Origin: Chromera velia
Lineage: Eukaryota; Sar; Chromeraceae
Direction of reading: 5' to 3'
DNA length: 56,944 bases
NCBI GenBank assembly: GCA_018398765.1
Contig: JAHBMJ010000103.1
Span: 1-56,944 of the forward strand
Part shown: positions 27,901-38,689 of the stretch, piece after piece
Layout: the number at the start of each line of letters is the position of its first letter
Numbering within the stretch: position 1 is the stretch's first letter
Made by a program: the position numbers and the translations under genes
Notes under the pieces: generated by a model
Seen by the model: only the letters and a program-made list of their open reading frames with translations
Databases searched by the model: none
Told to the model about the DNA's origin: nothing

Positions 27901-27952
27901 CTTTGGCAGGCTTTGACTCCTTCTTCACCTTCTTCGCTTCTTTGCTTGACAT
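21563..27952 (-). CDS. DEAD-box RNA helicase, DDX21/DDX50 (GUCT) type, 17 exons
   Basis: Exons with matching phases: 27809-27952 (ATG, Lys-rich start), 27695-27725, 27517-27606, 27297-27307, 26844-26911, 26445-26499, 25990-26153, 25518-25727, 25254-25347, 25005-25135, 24615-24683, 24135-24298, 23626-23832, 23262-23386, 22904-22990, 22443-22547 and 21563-22062. Motifs in order: Q motif FFPIQEKT, Walker [73 protein letters not shown] and HRAGRTGRA. After the core come [13 protein letters not shown], a GUCT domain (exons 23262-23386 to 22443-22547) and an RGG-rich tail. The family unwinds RNA in ribosome assembly, in the nucleolus or in plastids; the basic Lys-rich N-terminus and RGG tail fit a nucleolar DDX21-like enzyme. 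The catalytic motifs look intact. The tail crosses an assembly gap of wrong length. Confidence 0.93.
21648..21785. other. Assembly gap (138 N) in the RGG-tail exon
   Basis: Upstream of the gap (minus-strand sense) the frame reads RG- and GG-rich sequence. After the gap the RGG-like sense ([19 protein letters not shown], then TAA at 21563-21565) continues in a different frame than 138 Ns would give. The gap length is therefore a placeholder; GC-rich Gly/Arg codons explain why it failed to assemble. Confidence 0.85.
22072..22115. repeat. (GGAA)n tract
   Basis: Short purine tandem tract next to the acceptor of the last DEAD-box exon; on the minus strand it is the pyrimidine tract of that intron. 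Confidence 0.8.
23833..24016. repeat. Duplicated intron segment with GCATGCATGCATGC and (TG)n
   Basis: Two copies of a unit (23833-23937 and 23938-24016) share GCTGCATGCATGCATG, ATTCATCAGGCAGGCACACA and a TACACGTGTTGTTGATAC end. Copy 1 carries an expanded (TG)n tract. It lies in the intron between DEAD-box exons 23626-23832 and 24135-24298. Confidence 0.85.
24826..24945. repeat. Compound microsatellite (CCCA)n (CA)n (GA)n and a G run of about 30
   Basis: Adjacent simple tracts within the DEAD-box intron between exons 24615-24683 and 25005-25135. The long G run could fold into a G-quadruplex and is a likely place for assembly length error. Confidence 0.9.
27297..27307 (-). other. 11-base microexon coding the Walker A loop
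   Basis: GAACTGGAAAG lies between an acceptor ending TTTGCAG and a donor GTCTGT. With the flanking exons, ending GTACAG and starting ACGCTG, it gives ARTGTGKT in one frame. Leaving it out breaks both the ATP-binding motif and the reading frame. Confidence 0.85.
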
Positions 27953-28546
27953 GATGACAACGGGCAAAAAGGTCAGACACTTCACTCACGAACAACTGAG
28001 ACAGTCAATCAGGTATGGAAACCGTCACAGACAAAGAGGAAATGCAGTCTTTTCTTTTCCGTTCCAACCAAGACTCCAGTTGGACAGCTTCAATGGGGTG
28101 TGCGTGGAACTTCCTTGGTGGAGAAGTCAACATCGAACACAGAACAGAAGGCTGGAATCGGCTGGGTGCAGCGGGAACACGCGGCGGCGGGCCCGGGCAT
28201 GCCGGAGCTGCACACACGATGCCACCCCACAGCCGGGGCCCCAACCATGGATGCGGCCCCCATGCATGCGGCCAAATTCCAAATTTCTGGGCCATGCAAA
28301 ATTCTGGCTCCCCAGTAGCAGTCGCTAGATGAAGCTAGCTAGAGGAATGGAAATGATGGATCCCCACACAAGACCGATTGTGTGAAGAAAACTGTGCGGA
28401 CCACCAGCAGTATTTCTTGATTCCGATTATTGTCGGGGTCTCAAGGATCTGGTCTTTTTTTTTGCTGGTTTTGGCGTCTCCTTTTCCCGTCTCGTCTCCT
28501 TAATTCCCTTCCTCCCGCTGCTCCCGTGTCCTCGCATCGTAGAAAG
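27953..28546. promoter_or_regulatory. Divergent intergenic region between DEAD-box and tail-collar genes
   Basis: 594 bases separate ATG 27952 (minus) from ATG 28547 (plus). Near 28190-28310 there is a GC-rich patch with CCCGGGCATGCC and several GCATGC/CCATGCATG words. Promoters of both genes should lie here; no TATA box stands out. Confidence 0.45.
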
Positions 28547-30450
28547 ATGAGACTCTTATCCCTGTTTGTTCCAATTGCTACTGTTCTAATTGGGTCATGT
28601 GCGAGCGTTCAAGAAGCGGCTTTGGTGGTTGAGACACCGAACTGTTTTTTTCTCGACTTCTCCTGCATCTCTGGAAAAATCGCAGAGAAAGGGGAGCAGC
28701 TGATCGACCATGCCAAGGAAGCATTCCTTCAGGCAATGGATGAAATATTCGATAAGCAGATCAAACCCCTTGTGTACGACTTGAAAGCTGCAATCGACAG
28801 AGCTGAAGACAAACTTGACGAAATTGTACAGAAGGCAATCGCCTCCTTTGCAGAGAAGGTCACTCATATCATCGATGTGGCTGCTGACCGAGCTGAACAC
28901 CTCGTTGACCACACCATTGAAGAGATCAAGAGCGAAATTCTCACCTACACCTTCGATCGTCTGGAGGAATTGGAGGACAAAACGATGCACGGCATCATGG
29001 GACTGCTTGACGAGGTCGCCCGCATTCTCCAGAAGGCCTCGTGCTACGAGCAGGCAATCATTGAGAGGATCGAGCAGGACCTCAAGAAGAACCTCTCGCC
29101 CTGGCCTGTGCCTTGGGACCATTGCCGCATTCAGATCTCAAAAATGTTTCCGGGACACGACCTGCAGGTCAGTGAGACGTGCTGTCAGGATTGGGTGTGT
29201 GGGAGGAAACGTCCTTCAAGTATATGTTTTCGCGTAGCCTGCCTTCACGGTCACGTCATTAATGTCTTTTTATGTTGTCTTCTTCTCTTGCGCAACTCTT
29301 GCCGCAGTGGAATGAAACGACCTTTTTTGGTGTTCTCCATGGCTCCGTGCTCCTCTTCTCCACACGTTCATTTAATTACAGAAAAATCTGTCGGGTTTAT
29401 TTTTCATTTCTTCTGCATTTCACGCAAAACTTTTCTCCCGCCCTCTCTGCACACGTACTGCAGTGGAAGCCTCTGAGTGCGTACGGAAATGACGAGCTGT
29501 ACGAGTTGAGGAAGTGCAAAGTGATGCAGCACATGCAGGAGACCACCCCTGTCCGGTCGGTTGCTCTCGCCCTGAGGGAGTGGGAAGAGCTCGCATGCAA
29601 CATGCGCTGTCTGTGCGCCTCCATCGGTGCAGTGACCTCCGAGAAGCATTACATAAAGGAAATGGGACACGTGCAGCAACTCTTAGAAGCGCTGCCCCCC
29701 GTGCTTGACTCCGAAGCATCTCCTCCCTCCCCTTCCCCTGAAGCAGAAGAGCAGACAGATCATGACACTCAGACTGCCCCGCTGTCCTCCATGGAAGGGC
29801 ACCTCCGCAAAGCCCTCCCCCCCCCACGTCATGATGACAGAGCACCCCCCTCCCCTGATGAAGATTGCGGCACCCCCGTTGAGTGTTACCTCCAGGCCAA
29901 ACACATGGCAGATGACGCACGCCGTCTCTACATGGACGCAGTCGCGCAGTTTGCGGACAAGAACGCGACCACCCAAGAGATTGCTGATTTGAAAAAGGCC
30001 CAATCCGATCTTGCTCAGGAAACAAAGAACAAAACAGCCGAGGCACTTGCGAAGGTTGAGACTGCCGCTCCCGGTGGGAGCATCAGTGTGTCGCCCTTCT
30101 TTGCCAAGAAGTGCCCACCCGGGTGGCTCCCTGCTGACGGCACGGAGGGGCGACCCGATCTCAGGGGTGTTTTCATCCGTGGGTTGATGGACTTCGGTAC
30201 TGGCGTCAGGGGTGACCAGCTAGGTGACCCTGACATCTTCCGTGCTCTCGGATCCCATCAGATAGACGGACTGGCCGCCCACACCCACACATATGAGGTC
30301 GGGAATGCGGTACAGGGCCACTCTGCGAAGACGGTGGGGGGGGAGTTCTGGAGTCCCTATGGTGCCTTCCCCACGAGGTCTACTTCCAGTGTCGGCATAG
30401 AGGAGACCCGTCCTCGGAATGTGGCCATGATTTTCTGCGTCAGAGCGTAG
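28547..30450 (+). CDS. Secreted helical protein with phage tail-collar-like C-terminus
   Basis: Exon 1 (28547-29167) ends HDLQ at donor GTCAGT; exon 2 (29464-30450) starts after TACTGCAG in phase and ends in TAG; about 535 residues. Residues 1-20 form a signal peptide (LLSLFVPIATVLIGSCA). About residues 45-190 are amphipathic helices with regular Lys/Glu and Ile/Leu spacing, as in apolipoprotein-like or coiled-coil proteins. A Pro/Ser-rich linker follows. The C-terminal part shows KKCPPGWLPADGTEGRPDLR, then a GxFIRG-type segment, a GLAAHTHTYEVG stretch, and a final ETRPRNVAMIFCVRA. That order (PxGWLxxDG, PDLRGxFIRG, AHTH, RPxNVAMxF) is the signature of phage tail-collar / receptor-binding tips. 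Role unknown; surface binding or adhesion is a guess. Acquisition from a phage or bacterium is possible but not shown. Confidence 0.78.
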
Positions 30451-32525
30451 ACGTTCAGGGGGGGGGGCGCCGTTGAAAGTTTCGACACACACAAAGAGTT
30501 GAAGGGAATTAAAGGAAGCTAGAGCGAGATAAAGAGGGAAAAAATATTCTTCTGCCCCACCCTTCTTCTCCCCTCCTCTGCTTCTTTCTTGGTTCAGACT
30601 CGCAACAGAACGAGTTCTTAGAGAGTAAAGATGTCTCTCTCTCTTTGATGAGAAAAAAGAGTTCGAACATCATCAATTTGATTCATTTGTCTGTGTTTTC
30701 TCTGCTAACCGACGGAAGAAGGAGAGAGAAGAAAAAAGCCGGGGGCAAGGGGAGGAAAGAAGCCCATCCTTCCGACAGAAAAGAAGACCAAAAGAAAGAT
30801 TGTGGGAAACCCTCGGGGGGTCATTTTGAAGCAAGGCGTGCATGCATGGTTTCTTCCTTAATTCTCTTTGTTCATTCGCCTTTTCGCACGACTAGCCTTT
30901 TTTGAAGCCCAAAGCTCTTCAGCTCTCCAGAGAGTGAGCGCTCATTTGCCCGAGATGGATCTATTTCTTTCGGTGTTTCCGGCCATCTGTAAATTAGACT
31001 CTGTGTGCGTGCGTGCGTCTGCATCAGGGAGGGCTTGCTTCTGTGTGCACATCCCTGACAACGGCCTCTGTGTACGTGTATTTCTGTATATGTGTAAAAG
31101 AGATAAGGCGAGGTTCGAATGCTTTCCGATCTCTATGCATCCCTTTTTCTGCATACGTTCACAGTCTTCTCTCAGTTCGCGCGTGTGCGTCTGGAACCAC
31201 CTTGCCTGAACATGAAGACACACCGTTGGATTAAAATGAGACATGCAAGGGGCAGAAACAACAAAAACAAGATCGTTCGCCCACATGTTCGTGTGTCTGT
31301 AGCTGTGTCTATTTGTCTGTCTGTCTGTCTGTCAGGCTTCAAATGCCCGCTTGCTTCGTTTGCGCCGCCGGAGAAAGCTTTGAGAGAGGTTTTGACAAAG
31401 TATCTTACATAATCTTTTCGAGCAAGCTCTCGCGAGTCTCGCCTCATCATTGCAGAGTGGACTGGCTTCGCAGCTAGGATTGACTGACTGTTTCTCTCCG
31501 CCTGCACTGAGTCTGCAGCCGTGAGTGTGTTTTTGGCTCAGACAGACGTACGTCTGGTGTATATTTCAGTCTGAACGAAGAGTCCTCGTGAGAAAGCTTC
31601 ATACGTAAGTATCCATGGCTATCGTAGCCTATCGAAAAATATCGATCGTATCGATGTCGAATATCGATATTGAATATTGATTGGGCAGTTTCCTTTTAAG
31701 AAATATCGAGTGTTTCTGTTAGTTACGCATATAGAACACTCAATACTAGGCTCGGATTCAATATATATTATATTTCAGGTAAAACGCTAATATAATATAA
31801 TGTAATATAAACTTAATGTAATATGGGAGGATGAAGATCAAGTTGAAGACCAGGGATGAGTCAGAGAATGGAGATCCGTCCTGCAAAATCTAATGAGGAC
31901 GCGTCTCTTTGGTTGATGCATTTCAAAACGGTTTTTAAAAAGCATTTAGAGGCAAGTTGCTCTTTTCAGATGAATTAAGAAGGGAAAAAAGATAAGCACG
32001 GGCCTAGACACAGGCGGATTTATATAGATATTATATCATATTATATTATATTTATATTATTATGTTAGGAGAACCCTAAAGATATATATATGTATACATT
32101 GAATCCAAGTCTAGACTCAATAAATTTGATGTTTAACAATTTTTTTCTATAAAATTTTTCTAGAAATTTTTAGTATCAAAAAATCCTACAGAACAAACTT
32201 AACAACTAAGAATTCAGCTAGGAATCCAGAAGAGATACGATACGATTTCTGCCAGTTTTCTAGATACTGAATCGTACATTATCGATCGATTGATCGATAT
32301 TCAAAATTCAAAGTTCATACAATGGCTATCTCTATTTAAAAGTGCAAACGATAAGTTTGATCACTATTGCCCGAAAACTAGGAAAAAACTAACCTAAATT
32401 AAAAACACATTTAAATATAAATTTAGTGGGTTCTTCGTATGCAATGAATTCCTTACAAGTTTTCATGCTTTCAAGATAAGTGTTTACCGTTTACGTCTCG
32501 AATGCTAGGTGCAATGATTTGAGAA
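30451..32525. other. Gene-free; AT-rich island at about 31600-32500
   Basis: No supported exon. From 31615 to 32480 the sequence is AT-rich, with clusters of ATCGAT words at both ends (about 31630-31685 and 32225-32310) and TATAATATAA tracts between. Possibly a decayed element; no coding remnants seen. Confidence 0.45.
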
Positions 32526-33304
32526 GTGTATTTAATTAAGTGTATTCCCGGGAAATGTATGTTAACCACGCTCTCTATCGACACGCTCTTGACCCCAGCT
32601 ATCCCTCCCGTCAAGAACCGGCTTCTTGCCTCCCTTCAACATGATAAATGCACGAGGGTCATTTGTGAAAACCTCAGCTGCCTGAAGAGGAAGCAGACAG
32701 ATGTAGAACTAGATGTAGAACTTGAAGAATCAAGCAAATTGAATACTTCCCGCAAATTCCCGAAAGAAATGCTTTGCTTACGAAGTGGGCATGCAGATGT
32801 GACCGCCCTTCCAGCAGAACGGCAAGAAAATTTCATGCACTCTCTACAGTTTGGTGTCGCCTCCAGAAAGTCGGACTGGAATCCAGCAGCGCCTGGACAC
32901 CTGGCTCCCTCGTCTCGGCTTCGTGGAGAGTCTGCCCAACTGACAGGGTTCTGAAGTCCCATTTACGAAAAAAATATGAATTTTCGGCCGCTCTCTCTTT
33001 TTTGACTGTGTCTCACACCTCTCCTGACTTTCACCAGAGAGGGGAAACGGAGAAGGAAACATACCCCCCCCCCTCACTCTCAAGTCTTCTCTCAAGAGAT
33101 TGATCACCGAGCATGCATACTGGAAGACATGCAGGCAAGAAAACCATCACGCAGTTAACAGGAAAGGCGGAGGAAACCCAGAGAGGAAGATGGAAGTAGC
33201 CAGCTTGTCGAGCAAGCCAACCAGATCCGACCCCTCAGAAACCCTGGCATGCATTTCGATGCAGGTCAGTCACTTCGAGCTAGTTGCAGAGTCTTTGCGC
33301 CGAC
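32526..33304. other. Undecided coding potential on both strands
   Basis: A plus-strand frame starting ATG 32556 (to 32954) and minus-strand frames over 32640-33107 are open and of mixed composition. None has a domain, and no splice-consistent chain emerges. One minus-strand reading has exon-like composition (SVGQTLHEAETREPGVQALL) but meets a stop. Possibly a gene remnant. Confidence 0.25.
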
Positions 33305-33805
33305 TCAGGCGTCAGTCTTGCGTTCCACCATGAAGTAAATGCCCTTGTCTCCGATGTTCTTGTTCTTGTCTTGGCCCCAGTCGTACTGCGTGCAGTCGGT
33401 GTGGAACCAGCGGGACTTGGTTTGTCCGGCAACGGTGTAGTTTCTCTTCTCTGCGTTGTTGCAAATCTTAACGCGGGCGTTTCCAGTGCACTTGAAGGAA
33501 GAAATGGGCTCGTCGCAAGCCGAGACATTCACCCAGTTGATGTTGGCGCAGAAGCTGCTGCTGCACCCTGTGTACTTGTTGTATCCACCGCACTTGTCGC
33601 CCTCGTCGGTTTTGTCGTCACTCATAGTCTGTGTCTTGGAAGCACCCTTCGCCAGACCGTCGACCACCGCGTAGTGTCCATGTCTCTTCTTGTTGGAGAA
33701 GACCACGCAGCCGTTGTTGATGGACACTGAGCCAGCAGAAGCTCCAGGGAAGAGGCTAAAGGCGAAGAGGCCCAAAGCAAGCATCGAAAGGTAAGGAGTT
33801 CTCAT
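33305..33805 (-). CDS. Small secreted cysteine-rich protein, single exon
   Basis: 166 residues. Residues 1-25 form a clear signal peptide (LSMLALGLFAFSLFPGASA), and the mature part holds eight cysteines, which could form four disulfides. There are many Asn/Lys/Asp residues and one Asn-Tyr-Thr glycosylation sequon. G/C-ending codons prevail, unlike the AT-rich surroundings, which argues for a real, expressed gene. No membrane segment or GPI tail. I recognise no family; size and cysteine count are like small secreted effector, lectin-like or wall proteins. It is intronless and stands alone between gene-free stretches. Confidence 0.72.
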   Translation of the reverse strand: MRTPYLSMLALGLFAFSLFPGASAGSVSINNGCVVFSNKKRHGHYAVVDGLAKGASKTQTMSDDKTDEGDKCGGYNKYTGCSSSFCANINWVNVSACDEPISSFKCTGNARVKICNNAEKRNYTVAGQTKSRWFHTDCTQYDWGQDKNKNIGDKGIYFMVERKTDA

Positions 33806-34876
33806 ATTGTTGCAGAGTGTTGCTTAAGAGAGTAGTATACGATCAAATCGAATGCAAATGCTGCTTTTCGGTTGGAAACCTGATCGTGCTGAGGAGCAGT
33901 GAAACCCGACAGAGACACGTACTTGGAAGTCCAGCTGGCACACAGAAAGTTTCTGTTGTTTAGCCTGCTGTTGCAGTCTTTTGCCATACAGCTGTATATA
34001 GGTTGCGGAACGTTGCGATCGCGAATCGATCGATCGATGCATGGACTGAAAATCGGATAATCGGATCAGCATATATATATCGAATTAATTACGGGATACA
34101 CCCAACCAGTTGGGTGAGTGCCTCGGGGGGCTATTTAGGGGTCCGCTGATTGATGCACACCATCGGGGGCTTGTGCTGCCATGGGGCGGGGGCCACGGCA
34201 GCGAAGTATGCTTTTCGGGACCGCGCGCGCGTCGTATATGCATGTGCAACTCCGTGCGAGTTACTTGAGGGGCATGCATGCGCAAAGTAATTATAAGGCA
34301 TGTGCGATCGCGGCTCCGTGCGAGTTGCTTGAGGGGCACATTTTGGAACTCGGGCGACGACAGAGACAGAACCGATCCCCCCCCCCCCAAAAAATGAAAA
34401 AATGCGTTATGCGAGTGCGTGCGATCTCAGGGCCTCTCGGCTGATCTCAGCAGAGCTGAGCTGCCCCCCGAGGCGAAGCGGCCGTCTACCTCGATCTGTG
34501 CATGCGCGTGCGTCAAATTCTTCATTCGGATTTAATTTGTGCCCCGGCCTGCATGCATGCATGCGCGTGCATGTCTCCATGCATGGCAGTCCATGCAATT
34601 TCACGACGGTGACTCACTGCATGGACTCAGACTCGAGTCCGGTTGAGGGGCAGCCTAGCTGACAGACTTGCTGCACGTACGTGCGCCTTCTTCTGCTTTT
34701 CTGCACTCCTTAGAATTACACGGTCCGAATCATGCTCACCGAAAACATACAGCCTCGAACAGTTTGCTGCAATTTTTCTGGAATCATGCAGTAGAATATA
34801 TATAAGATTGACAAAATGGAACCGTCTCTTTTTTTATACATATATATGTCTTGTGGATTTGACTTTGATTTGGGTT
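33806..34876. other. Upstream region rich in ATCGAT and TGCATGC palindromes
   Basis: Contains TATATAGG near 33993, a GATCGATCGATC run near 34025, and a CTCCGTGCGAGTT(A/G)CTTGAGGGGCA sequence repeated at about 34249 and 34313. A dense group of GCATGCATGCATGCGCGTGCATG words lies near 34548-34590. No coding frame with support; promoter elements for the cysteine-rich gene are likely near 33806-34010. Confidence 0.4.
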
Positions 34877-35035
34877 ATGCAGTTTTTCTCTCGGCTACCC
34901 GGATTTTACACTCCAGGGCTCCTCCTGATCTTGTTGTTTCACAAGCTTGCGTCTGCACAACCGGGAGAAAACCATTCCATTTTCGTGTCGCTGCCGGAAG
35001 CCAAAACTTTCTTCACCTTTAGAAGCAAAGTCTGA
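34877..35035 (+). CDS. Possible short secreted peptide or first exon
   Basis: 52 residues from ATG 34877, beginning with a signal-peptide-like stretch (YTPGLLLILLFHKLASAQ). It may be a complete small peptide or a first exon whose donor I cannot place. Nothing else supports it. Confidence 0.28.
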   Translation: MQFFSRLPGFYTPGLLLILLFHKLASAQPGENHSIFVSLPEAKTFFTFRSKV

Positions 35036-35194
35036 CTCATTCCCGCTTCCCCGCCTGACTTCCAAGCATGGTAAGAAGATTCTCTGTCAAAAAGACAGGG
35101 AAACGTTCAAGGGCAGCCTTCGCCTCTGATTCCAAGGCAAAACTCCAACTTGAAAGCCTCCGCTTACATATATATCCCTTCAATGCATGTCTCC

Positions 35195-36080
35195 TCATCT
35201 GCATGCATGCACTGGCGTCCACCGTCCCCACATGCAGTTGGACTGCAGATGCCGTAACGGGTTCTCTACCAAGAGCAGCGGCGACTCAAATCGAAGGCGG
35301 TTTGCTCGCCACAGCGCCAACTGCTGACTCTGTCCGACCAAGTCCGGCTTCCGCGTGACCTCAACCAGACGCTGCATCGGGGAACCGGGGTACGTGGCCC
35401 GTATCCCGATAGAGGAGGTCTGCAATTCGCAAGGGTGTAAGGAGAATCACCCGATGAACATGTACGTCCTACTAGCTAGAGATTGATGAGCCCATTTTTG
35501 CATCCTCATCTTGGTCTTTCGCCTCAGACTGTAAGCTCTCTTCCTTTTAGATTCTGTTGGTCTCCTCCATCATCTCCATCTCTTCTATCCAGCCGCGAGC
35601 GTCTCTTTTTTTGTCTTTCCGGTGCCCCTAACTTTCTTCGTCTCTTCCCCATCACTCGACTGACCTTTCTATGCCACGTGTAGCCCTACAGTCTGCGTGC
35701 AAACAGGCGGAGGGTCATTTCCTCGTCAACCGGCCGGGCCCGACCAGACGCCATCCGGGCTCTGTGCACTTCTTCACCCGCACCATTCCTCAACGGTGCG
35801 GCGACGAGTACAAATTTAAAAAAAGCACGGGTAGATTCACGGAGGGACAGAGCTAGACCAAAGAGCCAGTAAATGGACTCAGCGGTGGAGAGCCAGAGAA
35901 ACTTGAAGTCAATGTCGCACACAGAAGACATAAGTGCCCTCGGGTGAGAGGATGAGGAGTGGACCCGACTCCAACGTGTGTACCATGTGTGTGCCGTCCG
36001 GGAGCAGTGGATAGGTGTGGCTCTGAAAGATTTGAAAGAAGGCTTTCAATGCACCCTCAGGTGAGTGGGGAACTGGATGA
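35195..36080. other. Exon-like sequence readable on both strands
   Basis: On the minus strand, 35195-35419 after acceptor GAATTGCAG reads IRATYPGSPMQRLVEVTRK and stays open for about 74 codons. 35909-36022 after acceptor TCTTTCAG reads SHTYPLLPDGTHMVHTLESG and ends in TGA. The opposite strand also has protein-like frames, with a good donor CAG/GTGAGT at 36060. Strand and gene structure remain open; at least one small gene is likely here. Confidence 0.3.
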
Positions 36081-36479
36081 AGAAGGGAAGAAGACCGGCA
36101 CGAGCTAGGTGTCGTGATCCCACTCTATTTTCCCTTCGATGCAGTCTCTCGCTCCCTCCGAGGGGTCAGCTCGGCCCTCCCTGCTTTCTTCCGCTTTGTA
36201 GATCCTGGAATGTCGTGTCAGACGGGATTGACAAAAGGAAGGCGCTAAAGGAAGTGGGTACCATACTGAGCCAGCAATGAGCCAGCAAAGCAAAAATCGG
36301 AACCGTGAATCGTTTGTTTACTAGTTTGCTTAGTGGGTTTCGGTGAGAACGGTTGGGCCGCCGGGGCCGGAAGAGATCACTCAAGTCGCTCAATGTATGC
36401 AACTCACTGTAAAGGCCAACCTTCAAAGAGTTTTTTTCGTTAGAAACAGGTCTGAAATATGAATCAATATGAATCACAA

Positions 36480-38588
36480 TTTTTCAGGTTGGTGCTACCT
36501 AGCTTGGTGGAAAAAGCTAAATTCTAGGCTAAATTTCCCTTATTATGGGCCTTATATAATCTTTTTTTTTTTCAGTGAAAAAACCAAAAACAAAATTTGA
36601 AGTACAGATGTAGTCAATTATATGTACAATCATGTAGACGATCGTCTAGTTTTTAAGCATAATTGAGAGTCACATGGTTAACCCCCAGGTCATGCCCCCC
36701 AAGAAATTAGGAATACCTAATTTTTAATTATCATTTATATCTAGTAGGCGTGGTTTCAATATATATATATATATATATATTTATATTATATCATTGGTCC
36801 CATGATATAAATATATAATATAAGTACATCGATCACTATTCAAATTCTAATGTTATCGACTCACCGTAATTATGCTCATATTACACTTACATAATCGAAG
36901 CTGTGGCTAAGCATTTTCACTAGCAATTGCGACGTCTTTAGCATTTCAAGTTTCATCGATCCACAATCATGATCATTATCTAGCGCTCAGTAGTTCTTCT
37001 TTGCTCTGTTGAATGGCTCTATCTAGGGCTCTATTAGTCTCTCTAGATGACTTGTTTTTTCATTTAATATATGAGACTGAATTCGCTGTATATATCATGC
37101 ACTATCATACACCCTAGATGCACCTTAGATATATGAAACAACATTAAGTGAAATTATTTATATATATTTATATATATAAATATTATATCTCCAGAGTTGA
37201 GAAACTATAATATATATCGAAACCACACCTAGATTTATATAGTGTGTCCCCCAAAATTTAAGAAAAAAAGTTTATAATACGAGTAGCTTTTAACTAAACG
37301 GTCTTGATTTAGCTTGCATGTATATAAAAATTCAAGTGCTAACTTTATAATACTTTGCCCAAGTGGTATACTCACCGGCTTTATCTTTCATTCATTAATT
37401 CATTGTTAATTTCTATAAATTCCTATAGCTTAATTTGTATTTGATCTAGTATTTGACTCATTAATATGGGAACGTCCAATTTCAGAAATTCCGTGGGCAT
37501 TAAAATTCGGGAGTCCCGATTTTTTTGCCAAATTCGATGCTAAATAATGGCTCAAATGATATAGAGTTACTATAAAAAGGTATAATCGTATCTGATAGAA
37601 CTTGACAAACTTCTATCACTTTTTTATTGGGATTCCCAGAACATAAAATCCTATCGTATATTCGTAGAGCCTATACTAATATAATATTACTTTTCTAACA
37701 ACTTTTCTATAAATTCTATTATCCTATGTGATTTTTCTAACGTTTTCTGCCAGCAGTGCTACATATACAATCAGAAGAAAGAGTTATATCTTATGCAGTT
37801 AATATTATTTGCTAGATCATTTATCATTTATGGGGCCCGGGGCAGAAAAGTCTTTGAATTAAGACGAAGAAACGCTGCAACAAACGATTTCATTCATGAG
37901 TTAATTTGCATGAAGACAGTATCACGAATGACGCGAAGTTCGGCGTTTTCTGGCACTGACCTCGGATCTCATAATCGATGCAGTCAAACGCATGGACGTT
38001 TCTCTTTGTCACGTGATTCACATGATCATTCCGTTATTCGTTTACTCTGACACTTCCACTCATTCAATCATTCTCGGACGATTCTCCCACTCAGTCTTTC
38101 TTCTTTTAATTCACTCAACGAATACTAATGAATTATTCCAAGACCATTGATCTCAATGATTTGGATGCAAATCTGGACTGTACTCCTTCACAACAAACAG
38201 CCTGAACAGACCTGCTCTCTATCTGCCTTTCTGGTCGACTCCCATCTGCCCACAACATCTACCTGTCTGCCTCGTGCTTTCTCCCCAGTAACAAATTTCA
38301 CTTGCTTTTCTTCCTCCAGTTCAAATTCCCCTCTTTCATTTTTCTTGTCAGCCGTGCCTGTCTCCTTTTGTACGTACGCCTCGAACTTGATTTTCTCACT
38401 GTCCTTCCTTCCTTCCTTCCTTCCTTCCTTCCTTTCAGTAACAGACCAGTCTCTCTCTTCCCTCACCCTCTTCGCATCAACTCGCAGCAATTCTACGAGC
38501 CAAGAAAAGAAAGCTCAAGAGGAATTGTCCCGATCTCACACACATACGCGGACACACAGAAAAACACCCCATGCACATGCATGTACAC
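36480..38588. other. AT-rich island without genes; (CTTC)n near 38405
   Basis: 36480-37800 is strongly AT-rich with (TA)n tracts near 36760 and stops in all frames. 38100-38588 is pyrimidine-rich, with eight or so TTCC units at 38403-38435. It is probably intron or 3' flank of the acetyltransferase gene. Confidence 0.5.
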
Positions 38589-38689
38589 TCATTGTGTGAG
38601 ACAACAACACACATCTGCTCCTTGCATCCCCCCTCCTCCTCCACCCCCTCCACCCCCACCCCCACCAGCACCCACGGGAAAGGGGTTAC

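Noticed and set aside
38589-38689. Gly-rich C-terminus of the acetyltransferase
   Set aside because: A donor GTAACC follows the conserved part; the poly-Gly frame comes from a GGGGGT-type repeat and is better read as intron.
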